From Puniceicoccales bacterium (GTDB lineage: Bacteria; Verrucomicrobiota; Verrucomicrobiia; Opitutales; JAIRLG01), in contig JAITKE010000077.1 of the NCBI GenBank assembly GCA_031278595.1, positions 1 to 11,661 of the forward strand: 11,661 nt of DNA, in the 5' to 3' direction. This document shows, piece after piece, positions 6,073-11,661 of this stretch (position 1 is its first letter; each line of letters begins with the position of its first letter). The position numbers and the translations under genes were made by a program. Under the pieces are notes generated by a model, which was given only the letters and a program-made list of their open reading frames with translations, was not told the DNA's origin and made no database searches.

Positions 6073-6485
6073 TGGCATTTTTACTGGTGACGCCGCTCGG
6101 GGTGATGCGGGAGACCGAAGTGGAGTCGGCGGTGCTGCCCTCGGCCCTGGGGGAGATGGAGATCTTGCCCGGGCATCGGCCGTTGCTGGCCCTGCTCGTC
6201 CCGGGCGAGCTGCGCCTGCGGCGGGGAGAGCAGCCGGAGTCGCTGGTCATCGACCGTGGGTTTGTCTATGTCTCCCAGGAGCGTATCGTCGTGACGGTGG
6301 AGCAGGCGATTACGGTGCGGGAGGTGGATCTGTCCGCCGTGGAGCTCGCCCAAAAGCGCGCTGAAGAGGCCCTGCGGGCGGCCGCCGAGGAGCGGGCTTC
6401 CCTCGATCCGGAGGAGATCAAGCGCCTGGAGGCGAAAATCCGCTACCAGCTGGCCCAGAAGGCGGCGAAAAATCGCTACGGCTAG
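6066..6485 (+). CDS. atpC: F1F0 ATP synthase subunit epsilon
   Basis: Rotor subunit at the foot of the gamma shaft that can inhibit ATP hydrolysis through its C-terminal helices. The protein is 139 residues, typical. The N-terminal beta-sandwich shows LVTPLGVMRETEV, the hallmark LPSALGEMEILPGHRPLL and LVPGELRL. The C-terminal part (about residues 88-139) is a two-helix, Ala/Glu-rich domain starting VDLSAVELAQKRAEEAL. Start choice: GTG 6066 lies 7 bases after AAAGGAG (6052-6058). ATG 6072, overlapping the previous stop as TGATG, is 13 bases away and would shorten the protein by two residues. Both are possible. It is the last gene of the cluster. Repeat D follows 145 bp downstream and could help end the transcript. 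Confidence 0.93.
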   Translation: MLMAFLLVTPLGVMRETEVESAVLPSALGEMEILPGHRPLLALLVPGELRLRRGEQPESLVIDRGFVYVSQERIVVTVEQAITVREVDLSAVELAQKRAEEALRAAAEERASLDPEEIKRLEAKIRYQLAQKAAKNRYG

Positions 6486-6630
6486 GAGAGGAGTTTTCCA
6501 AAGCGCTGCTCTGGACTTTGTTCTCTAGGCTCTGCTGGTTGCTTCGATGCGGAAATCGCTCCGGGGGAAAGATGGTCCGTGCCTTCTGGGTATAGCTGCT
6601 GTTCCCCATGGGTATAGATTTCTTTGTCTT

Positions 6631-6741
6631 GGGGCTGGCTTTTCAGAGGAGTGCCGGGCGCCCACCCGCCCCACCCTTCGCCCGGCACTCCTCTGGGGCC
6701 CGCTGCGCGGGCCGATTCCTTCGGAATCGAAAGCCAGCCCC
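6631..6741 (-). repeat. Palindromic four-way-junction repeat, copy D (inverted)
   Basis: The outer stem GGGGCTGGCTTT (6631-6642) pairs perfectly with AAAGCCAGCCCC (6730-6741). On the + strand the arms occur in reverse order relative to copy C, so the element is inverted. The long arm has a 17-bp stem (6644-6660 with 6679-6695) and an 18-base C-rich loop. Next is GGCCCGC, loop TGC, GCGGGCC (6697-6713), then GATTCC, loop TTC, GGAATC (6714-6728). Outer pairing can extend: ATTTCTTTG before a TCTT bulge matches CAAAGAAAT after the element. It lies between the convergent atpC and M42 peptidase genes, where it could terminate either transcript. The rest of 6486-6762 shows no gene. Confidence 0.9.
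6661..6676 (-). other. i-motif / G-quadruplex signature in the hairpin loop of repeat D
   Basis: The + strand loop reads CCC-A-CCC-G-CCCC-A-CCC. The minus strand therefore has four G-tracts with single-base loops. Arm 3 of repeat B has the same arrangement in its loop (1950-1964), and the two loops share CCCACCCGCCC. The four-tract structure at the tip of a perfect 17-bp stem is unlikely to be chance. Confidence 0.7.
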
Positions 6742-6762
6742 AAAGAAATACCCCTCATTCCC

Positions 6763-7821
6763 TCAAAACTCGAACCGATCCTCGGCGTGAAGGGACTGGG
6801 CGAAGGCGCTCAGGAGGCGGATGACATTTTCCAAATCTTCCAGGTGCATCGTCTCAACCGGCGTGTGCATGTAGCGCAATGGGATGCTGACGAGTCCCGT
6901 GGCGATGCCGCTCTGGGCCATCTGGATCGCCCGGGCATCGGTGCCGGTGGGGTAAGTTTCGCTGGCAATCTGGTAGGGGATTTTTTTCTCCTCGGCACAG
7001 GCGACGAGTTTTTCGAACACGAGGGGATTGATATTGCCCCCGCGGGCGATCAGGGGGCCGGCTCCCAGGGAGAATTTGCCATCGCGCTTCGCCTCGCAGC
7101 CGGGGAAATCGGTCGCGTGCCCGACGTCGACGGCGATCCCCACCCTTGGATGGATCCGATAGGCCGCCGTCGTGGCCCCGCGCACACCCACCTCTTCCTG
7201 CACACTGGCGACCGCAGTCACTCCGCAGTCGAGGGAATCCTTTTCCTCCGCCAGACGCCGGAGGCACTCCATTACCGCGTAGGCCCCCGCCTTGTCGTCA
7301 AAGGCACGGCCGGAAACCAGTTCTCCATTCAGGGCTTCCAGGGTGTCGGCGTAGACGATCGGGTCACCGATTTGAACGCGTTGCCGGGCCTCCGCGTCGC
7401 TCTTGGCCCCGATGTCGACCCAAAGCTCGTGGATCTTGGGCACTTTTTTCCGCTCCTCCTCGTCCATCAGGTGCACCGCCCGCTTGCCGGTTACTCCGGG
7501 AACGGGCCCTTCGCGGCTCAGGACGCGCACGTGTCGGCCGGAGATAATGCTCAGATCGTGACCGCCGATGCGGTCGAAGAAGAGAAAGCCCTTTTCGTCT
7601 ATGTAGTGGATGGCAAAGCCCAGCTCGTCCATGTGGCCCATGAACAGGAGCTGGCAGGGATACTCCGGGTTCAATCGGGCGTAACGATTTCCCAGGACAT
7701 CCTTCTCGTAGCGCTCGGCTACATAGGACATCTGCCGGTCGATGACCCGCTGGGCCTCGAACTCGTAGCCCGACGGCGACGATGCCTCGACCAGTTCTTT
7801 CAGAAAGTTTGAAATTTCCAT
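6763..7821 (-). CDS. M42 family metallo-aminopeptidase (glutamyl aminopeptidase/endoglucanase M-like)
   Basis: Cytosolic dinuclear-metal exopeptidase, expected to trim N-terminal residues from peptides as a large tetrahedral oligomer. The protein is 352 residues, the usual size. Family landmarks, by residue, are MGHMDELGF (His63, Asp65), the bridging aspartate in GRAFDDKAGA (Asp175), the general-base glutamate and metal ligand in QEEVGVRGA (Glu209/Glu210), VDVGHA (Asp232) and the last histidine ligand in RYMHTPVE (His319). All expected ligands are present, so it is probably active. Substrate preference cannot be read. Family members annotated as cellulases are now mostly regarded as aminopeptidases. 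ATG 7821 follows TTTGGAAACGCT, a modest ribosome-binding site. It is convergent with the atp cluster. Repeat E lies 110 bp upstream of its start, possibly in its leader. Confidence 0.93.
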   Translation of the reverse strand: MEISNFLKELVEASSPSGYEFEAQRVIDRQMSYVAERYEKDVLGNRYARLNPEYPCQLLFMGHMDELGFAIHYIDEKGFLFFDRIGGHDLSIISGRHVRVLSREGPVPGVTGKRAVHLMDEEERKKVPKIHELWVDIGAKSDAEARQRVQIGDPIVYADTLEALNGELVSGRAFDDKAGAYAVMECLRRLAEEKDSLDCGVTAVASVQEEVGVRGATTAAYRIHPRVGIAVDVGHATDFPGCEAKRDGKFSLGAGPLIARGGNINPLVFEKLVACAEEKKIPYQIASETYPTGTDARAIQMAQSGIATGLVSIPLRYMHTPVETMHLEDLENVIRLLSAFAQSLHAEDRFEF

Positions 7822-7930
7822 AGCGTTTCCAAAACTGCCCTTTGGTCTCCTTTGTCAAGTTCCGCTGTGATTTCTGGATGCGCCTTCCTTGAATTCTGCC
7901 GTTTCTCCCTTTGTTCCGAAGTTTTTCCCA

Positions 7931-8039
7931 GGGCCGCCGCCTTGGGGCCCTTCGGGCCCTGGCCCGCTTCGCGGGCCGTGAGGGAAGAGAAAGGAGCGGC
8001 TATGCCGCTCCTCCCCCTTCCCTCACCAAGGCGGCGCCC
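7931..8039 (+). repeat. Palindromic four-way-junction repeat, copy E (divergent outer stem)
   Basis: The same architecture as copy C, in the same arm order, but with an unrelated outer stem. GGGC-C-GCCGCCTTG (7931-7944, one bulged C) pairs with CAAGGCGGCGCCC (8027-8039). Arm 1 is GGGCCC, loop TTC, GGGCCC (7945-7959). Arm 2 is GGCCCGC, loop TTC, GCGGGCC (7961-7977), the same stem as in copies C and D. Arm 3 is GTGAGGGAAG (7978-7987) with CTTCCCTCAC (8017-8026), then an inner stem AGGAGCGGC, loop TAT, GCCGCTCCT (7992-8012). Only T7960 is unpaired at the junction. The surrounding interval 7822-8255 holds no gene I can support. Confidence 0.85.
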
Positions 8040-8177
8040 GCACCAAAACGCCCGCACTAAGCCCTCGCGCTGAAGCGGCGGCCCTTCCTGCGGCGACCCC
8101 CTGACCCAAGCGAAACTCCTAAAGTCCCCGGCGGCGTTGCGCTACTTCTGATGAAAGCAGACGAGCTCTAAAAACTG

Positions 8178-8212
8178 TCTTCTCTTCTCTTCTCTTCTCT
8201 TCTCTTCTCTTT
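8178..8212. repeat. Pentanucleotide microsatellite (TCTTC)n, about 6.8 copies
   Basis: Six perfect TCTTC units (8178-8207) and a partial seventh run into a T-run and TTCTTCTC. Uninterrupted pentanucleotide tracts of this length can slip during replication. The tract lies between the terminator of the barrel gene at 8329 and the start of the M42 gene, about 360 bp upstream of the latter. It falls in a 63-codon minus-strand frame (8310-8119) that overlaps the terminator and is unlikely to be a gene. Confidence 0.9.
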
Positions 8213-8255
8213 TTTCTTCTCAAATCCTTAGAAAATGAGAAGGATCTACGGGGTA

Positions 8256-8288
8256 AAATGAAAAAGCCCCCGTGCTGTTCGGAGGCTT
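8256..8288 (-). terminator. Intrinsic terminator of the barrel gene at 8329-9174
   Basis: Read on the minus strand, AAGCCTCCG, a 7-base loop and CGGGGGCTT form a 9-bp stem with one wobble, followed at once by TTTTTCATTTT. It starts 41 bp after the stop codon of the barrel gene. In + coordinates the arms are 8264-8272 and 8280-8288. Confidence 0.85.
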
Positions 8289-8328
8289 CCTGTTTAGAGG
8301 GAAGGAACAATTCCTGGGGAAAAACGGG

Positions 8329-9174
8329 CTAAAAGCTGACGTCGATGGAGCTCGAGACCCAGACCGCGTTCTTCTTCCCGTCGTAGAGAAAATGCTTCTT
8401 ACGGCTGATGCCCTGCCAATTCACCCCCACCGTCGTCGATAGATTCTCGCTGAACTTATAGCCCAGGTCCGCTCCGGCGCCCCAGTAGGGTCCGGATCTC
8501 TCCTTGCCTGCCAAGTCTCCACCGGTACTGAAAAGACCATTTTTACCGCTTGGCCTCGTCGTTCGCGCCCAGCCGAAATGGGCCGATGGGGCCAGAGAAA
8601 ATCCGCTCAGGCCTGAGGCGGCCAGGTCGAAATTATGCCCTAGGCCCAATTTGATGTTGTCCCTCTTTATCGTGAAGTTTCGGGTGTAGGATAGATTGGG
8701 CTTTAGAATCACATTGCCCTTGATCTGTAAACGAACCACATGCCTGTAGGTCTTTTTTCCGGCGGCTCGGGTTGCTTGGCGATCCCCTCCGAGTTGGATG
8801 TGGGTGTAGCGCAGGTCTAGGGCTAGAGGGATGTCTTCTTTGAAGTCGTAGGCTACTCCCCCATAGAAGTTATAGGCGTTGTTGCCGGCTTCCCTTGTGT
8901 AGACATTGTTCTCGTTACCGATGTAAAGCTTGCTCCTATCGCCAAGCGATTTGCTAAGAGTGATGTCTGTCGTGAAGTAGGGTTGTTTCTTTTTTTCTCG
9001 ATATCCAAGGGTGGTGTCGTCTGCATCGAAACGCAGATTACTGCTGATCAATACGGGCAATTCGTCCGTGCTGGCGGGATTGACCTCGTCGGCGTTGCTA
9101 CCGCCCTCGGCCCCTAGAAAGCTCGCCGAAGCCGTCCCCATGGCCAAGGCTGAGCATAAGATTTTTCTGTTCAT
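8329..9174 (-). CDS. Outer-membrane beta-barrel protein, short paralog
   Basis: A predicted exported 281-residue protein. Residues 1-22 form a signal peptide (MNRK, a hydrophobic core, then FLGAEGG with likely cleavage before or after AEGG). The rest alternates polar and hydrophobic or aromatic residues in short strands typical of a barrel, and ends AVWVSSSIDVSF with the C-terminal Phe recognised by the BAM insertion machinery. It is clearly paralogous to the product at 9535-10755: shared FLGAEGG, GLSGFSLxxxxHFGW versus GVNGFSLxxxxGFGW, and a matching C-terminal (W/Y)QG motif followed by KK. Cargo or function is unknown. No Shine-Dalgarno is visible before ATG; the leader is A-rich (ACAAAAACCT). 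A TTGACA at 9242-9247 (minus) might be its -35, but no good -10 follows. It looks monocistronic, with its own terminator. Confidence 0.85.
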   Translation of the reverse strand: MNRKILCSALAMGTASASFLGAEGGSNADEVNPASTDELPVLISSNLRFDADDTTLGYREKKKQPYFTTDITLSKSLGDRSKLYIGNENNVYTREAGNNAYNFYGGVAYDFKEDIPLALDLRYTHIQLGGDRQATRAAGKKTYRHVVRLQIKGNVILKPNLSYTRNFTIKRDNIKLGLGHNFDLAASGLSGFSLAPSAHFGWARTTRPSGKNGLFSTGGDLAGKERSGPYWGAGADLGYKFSENLSTTVGVNWQGISRKKHFLYDGKKNAVWVSSSIDVSF

Positions 9175-9462
9175 AGGTTTTTGTGGTTTACTCGGCTTTT
9201 ATGACCGAATTTTCTGATCTTCTGTTGATGAGAACGCCTCCTGTCAAGGTTTTTTACAATGGGGCTTTGAGGTTGATTTTATCCTTTCTTACTCTTGGAT
9301 TTCGCCGGGGTTGGAAGGGTTTTCTGTTTGTAGGCTAGCTGCTCTGATTCTTCCCTACCTTGTCTTAGTCTGTCTTACGTATTCCTTGGTTTCTTTCTCC
9401 GACCTTTCTCGAATTTTTTTTCCTCGAATCTTTTTTTGTCTCTGGGTTTTCTGATTCATCCT
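9175..9462. other. Intergenic region between the two barrel genes
   Basis: About 290 bp, T-rich on the + strand, with no reading frame I can support. It should contain the promoter of the barrel gene at 8329-9174. TTGACA on the minus strand (9242-9247) is the only recognisable box, and no -10 is found at 16-18 bp from it. No palindromic junction repeat lies here. Confidence 0.5.
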
Positions 9463-9497
9463 AAAAAAGGACCCTCCCTAAGGAGGGTCGGCCTTTT
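9463..9497 (-). terminator. Intrinsic terminator of the barrel gene at 9535-10755 (possibly bidirectional)
   Basis: An 8-bp perfect stem, GACCCTCC (9470-9477) with loop CTAA and GGAGGGTC (9482-9489), is flanked by an A-run on the left (TTTTTT on the minus strand directly after the stem) and TTTT on the right. It lies 46 bp beyond the stop codon of the barrel gene. The flanking runs would let it work on both strands, although no + strand gene enters it. Confidence 0.9.
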
Positions 9498-9534
9498 ATG
9501 AGAATTTTGGGAAATGGAGTTTTCGCTTCGTCTC

Positions 9535-10755
9535 TTAAAAGTTGCAATCAAAGGAGGTGGTAAACCAAACGTGGTTTCGATGTTTTTCGTAGGGCCAGGA
9601 CTTCTTCTTAGCCAGACCCTGATACTCCACGCCAATTTTGGCGGCGCAGTTGGGGGTGATGTCGTAGACCAATGCTGTGCTGAGATTCCAGTAGACGGAG
9701 GATTTCTTCATGCCTTGGTTGTTCCATAGCAGTAGTTGGGCCACATTCTTTTTCATGCCCCAGGGCCTGGTTTTCTTATCCCAGCCGAAACCGGCGCCGA
9801 TGTCCAGAGAAAAGCCATTTACTCCGAAAGTGGATAGATCCAGCAAGTAGTTTCCCTTGGCTTCGATGATATTTCTTCTCTCCGTGAAACCGTAGGTGTA
9901 GTAGAGGGACAGATCCAGGGGCTGATCCAACAATCCGTTGGCCGTTGCTCCCAGATAGATCTCGTAGCCGTGTCTTTTGATCCCCATGGCCTTCGCACTG
10001 CTCATGTCCTCCGTTCCAAACAACCTGCCCACCGGCGTGCCATTGGCGGCTACCAGTGGATCCAAAAGATGGTCCATGAAAAGCGGAGCTGTGACGTTAG
10101 TTCCCGCAGCGGCAGTTGGGTCTTGTACGTTCAGTGCCTCTAGGGCTGCGGCGGGATTTGCTCCGGCGGCCGTCGTTATTATCTGTCGCAATCCAACTGC
10201 GTTCCTCTCTAAAAGCGGTACGGTTGCTTCTGGGTGAAGTCCTGTGGTGTCTCTAAATCTCCTAAGAGCTAAGGCCGCCGTGTCCAGGTCTCTTAGTCGA
10301 GCTAGCGTTCGGTTGCCCTGTGGATTAGTACCAGTTGGAAGTGTCACTGTCTGAGCGGCCCGGAGTGCCTTATCGATGGCCTGGATATCCCTGTCGTACT
10401 GGCCTCTTATATTCCTCCATAGACGGGTCGTGAAACCGAAGTCTACGGTGAATATCTCGGTGACTTCGTAGGACGCTCCTAGGGTGAGGTCGTGCCGGTT
10501 ATGGACGGATTTTTTGGTCCCCAACCAGTTCTTGTTGCGGAAGTAGAGCTCGAGACCCTCGAGGGGCGAGACGGAAATCCGGACATTGGGCGAGAAGACC
10601 TGCTGACCCTGCTTATGACCGCGCTCCACATCCTCGGTTTGGAAACTGAGACTGCTGCTCAGCGATAGAGGGGGTACCGAAAAGCCGCCCTCCGCGCCCA
10701 GAAACCCGGCGGACAAAAGCCCCGCCGCGATACTGCTCGTTAACTTTTTATTCAT
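9535..10755 (-). CDS. Outer-membrane beta-barrel protein, long paralog with inserted domain
   Basis: A predicted exported 406-residue outer-membrane protein. Residues 1-21 are a signal peptide (MNKK, hydrophobic core, FLGAEGG). Strand-like segments occupy about 30-117 and 262-406, and the chain ends HVWFTTSFDCNF with a terminal Phe. Between them, about residues 118-260 have no barrel pattern. They are Ala/Thr/Asn/Leu-rich with helical stretches (DRDIQAIDKALRAAQ, LARLRDLDTAALALRRFRD) and are absent from the short paralog at 8329-9174, so they probably form a large surface loop or small domain. The last 100 residues align well with that paralog. A strong promoter lies upstream, and no Shine-Dalgarno is seen before ATG (GTACAAACCAT). 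Function is unknown; a porin, adhesin or receptor are all possible. Confidence 0.87.
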   Translation of the reverse strand: MNKKLTSSIAAGLLSAGFLGAEGGFSVPPLSLSSSLSFQTEDVERGHKQGQQVFSPNVRISVSPLEGLELYFRNKNWLGTKKSVHNRHDLTLGASYEVTEIFTVDFGFTTRLWRNIRGQYDRDIQAIDKALRAAQTVTLPTGTNPQGNRTLARLRDLDTAALALRRFRDTTGLHPEATVPLLERNAVGLRQIITTAAGANPAAALEALNVQDPTAAAGTNVTAPLFMDHLLDPLVAANGTPVGRLFGTEDMSSAKAMGIKRHGYEIYLGATANGLLDQPLDLSLYYTYGFTERRNIIEAKGNYLLDLSTFGVNGFSLDIGAGFGWDKKTRPWGMKKNVAQLLLWNNQGMKKSSVYWNLSTALVYDITPNCAAKIGVEYQGLAKKKSWPYEKHRNHVWFTTSFDCNF

Positions 10756-10814
10756 ATGGTTTGTACTGTGATTCTTTTTTCCCCAGAGCAGAGCTCTACG
10801 GATATACTTCTGAC

Positions 10815-10843
10815 ATTAGATGATGTTCTTCCCGAGATGTCAA
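10815..10843 (-). promoter_or_regulatory. Sigma70-type promoter for the long barrel gene
   Basis: On the minus strand, TTGACA (10838-10843) is followed after exactly 17 bases by TCTAAT (10815-10820). The -35 is perfect and the -10 matches five of six. Transcription would start near 10808, leaving a leader of about 50 bases before the ATG at 10755. This is the best promoter I can see in the window. Confidence 0.8.
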
Positions 10844-10997
10844 CATAAAATTGTGAAATAGGGGGTTTCTTCACCCTGTCCGGAAAATATTTTTCATTTT
10901 ACTATTTTAGCCATTGTGTATTGAAGTAAAAGATGTAAAACTCTCCTTTCAATGGCGGCTTCCGTCGCCGAGAATTGGACAGAGTAGGAAAGTTATT

Positions 10998-11661
10998 ATG
11001 ATGAAGTGGGAACAGGTGATGTGGGGAATTTATCTCGGCGGATCGGCGGTGGCTTCGGCCTTCAGTTATGACATAGATGGAGTCATTTTGGCCTATACGC
11101 CGCAGTCGAGCGTGGCCCGGAAGGCGCTGGAATCTTTCCTCGAGAAGCATCCGGAGCATAGGGACCGGCTCAGTGATGCCCCGGGTCGGGAGCGTCCGGA
11201 CGTGACGGTCAAACTCGCCCGCCGGGGAAGCGCCTACCGGGTGAACCAGATCATCGAACGCGACCAGATGATCTACCAGACCGTCGATACGCCGGAGGAG
11301 TTTACGTACATCGAGCGGCATTTCGGCTTGGGTTCCGAGTTTACCCGGGCAGATCTCTCCAGAGCCCTGGACGAGAGAAGCCTGGAGATCGATCCGGAAG
11401 CCCTGAGAAGTTTTGTCACCCAAAATGTCGCCCATCGGACTCTGAATAATCCCGAAAATCTCCGGCTGGCGTTTTTCTACGGCGTTTTGCTCGATCGCTA
11501 TGGGTTTCCGGCTACCCTGCTGCGCCGTGCACGGCAGGAAATGAGAGCGATTTTTGGCTGGGATCCCCTGGATGCCAATGGAGAACAGAGACCTCAGACA
11601 ATCCAGCCTTCCATTCGGCCTCAGTGGCCGGAGGAAGAAAGACGGGCCTTCGGTAATGATG
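10998..11661 (+). CDS. Exported protein of unknown function (3' end outside window)
   Basis: An open frame of 221 complete codons runs without a stop to the window edge, so the gene is truncated by the window only. ATG 10998 (with a second ATG at 11001) follows AGGAAAG at good spacing. The N-terminus MMKWEQVMWGIYLGGSAVASA looks like a signal peptide with probable cleavage after ASA, so the product is likely periplasmic or secreted. The mature part is hydrophilic and helical (SVARKALESFLEKHPEHRD, NPENLRLAFFYGVLLDRYG) and becomes Pro/Gln-rich near the edge. I recognise no domain. It is divergent from the barrel gene; the 242-bp space between them should hold its promoter, but no clear boxes are visible on this strand. 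A 177-codon minus-strand frame over the same DNA is its shadow. Confidence 0.75.
   Translation, partial: MMKWEQVMWGIYLGGSAVASAFSYDIDGVILAYTPQSSVARKALESFLEKHPEHRDRLSDAPGRERPDVTVKLARRGSAYRVNQIIERDQMIYQTVDTPEEFTYIERHFGLGSEFTRADLSRALDERSLEIDPEALRSFVTQNVAHRTLNNPENLRLAFFYGVLLDRYGFPATLLRRARQEMRAIFGWDPLDANGEQRPQTIQPSIRPQWPEEERRAFGND

Noticed and set aside
6547..7812. A 421-codon + strand open frame opposite the M42 gene
   Set aside because: It is antisense to a peptidase with all metal ligands in place and starts across repeat D. Long antisense frames are common in GC-rich DNA.
1..8039. The palindromic repeats as a CRISPR array
   Set aside because: Copies lie far apart, singly, in both orientations and with variable lengths. 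There are no regular spacers and no cas genes.
8119..8310. A 63-codon minus-strand gene containing the microsatellite
   Set aside because: It starts inside 3' flanking DNA, overlaps an intrinsic terminator and encodes an Arg/Glu/Lys repeat. No ribosome-binding site is visible.
10902..11435. A 177-codon minus-strand frame at the right edge
   Set aside because: The + strand frame from 10998 has a ribosome-binding site, a signal peptide and no stop to the edge; the minus frame has none of these.

Overview
The window is a GC-rich chromosomal segment of a Gram-negative bacterium. Two genes encode signal-peptide-bearing outer-membrane beta-barrels ending in Phe, and part of an F-type ATP synthase cluster is present. 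No marker settles the phylum. The style (PVC or Verrucomicrobiota-like, a fused binding-protein/permease importer, many intergenic palindromes) is only suggestive.

Layout. At 1-52 lies the right end of a palindromic repeat (copy A), then a small tandem repeat (about 107-175). Next is a polar amino-acid ABC importer subunit with binding protein and permease fused (267-1835, +). The spacer 1835-2354 holds two more palindromic repeats (B and C). Then come ATP synthase gamma (2355-3239) and beta (3242-4663), a 263-bp gap filled by a tandem array of about 54-bp units, a gene of uncertain function that carries a 9-residue repeat tract (4927-6072), and ATP synthase epsilon (6066-6485), all on +. Repeat D (6631-6741) separates this cluster from a convergent M42 metallo-aminopeptidase (6763-7821, -). 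Repeat E (7931-8039) and a pentanucleotide microsatellite (8178-8212) follow. Two paralogous outer-membrane barrel genes (8329-9174 and 9535-10755, both -) each have their own intrinsic terminator. A divergent gene for an exported protein of unknown function (10998 onward, +) runs off the right edge.

The most unusual element is a dispersed repeat family (copies A to E). Each complete copy folds on paper into a closed four-way junction: an outer stem encloses three hairpins with almost no unpaired bases. The family occurs in both orientations, its stems covary between copies, and the hairpin loops of copies B and D contain four C-tracts separated by single bases, which is a G-quadruplex/i-motif signature. 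A second oddity is the tandem array before the gene at 4927. Each unit repeats the ribosome-binding site and start codon, and three upstream units encode closed 7-residue mini-ORFs. A third is the ATP synthase cluster itself: gamma, beta, unknown, epsilon, with no alpha gene directly upstream.

How the genes work together: gamma, beta and epsilon are parts of the F1 motor and probably share a transcript. The importer, peptidase and barrel proteins look like independent units bounded by repeats or terminators.
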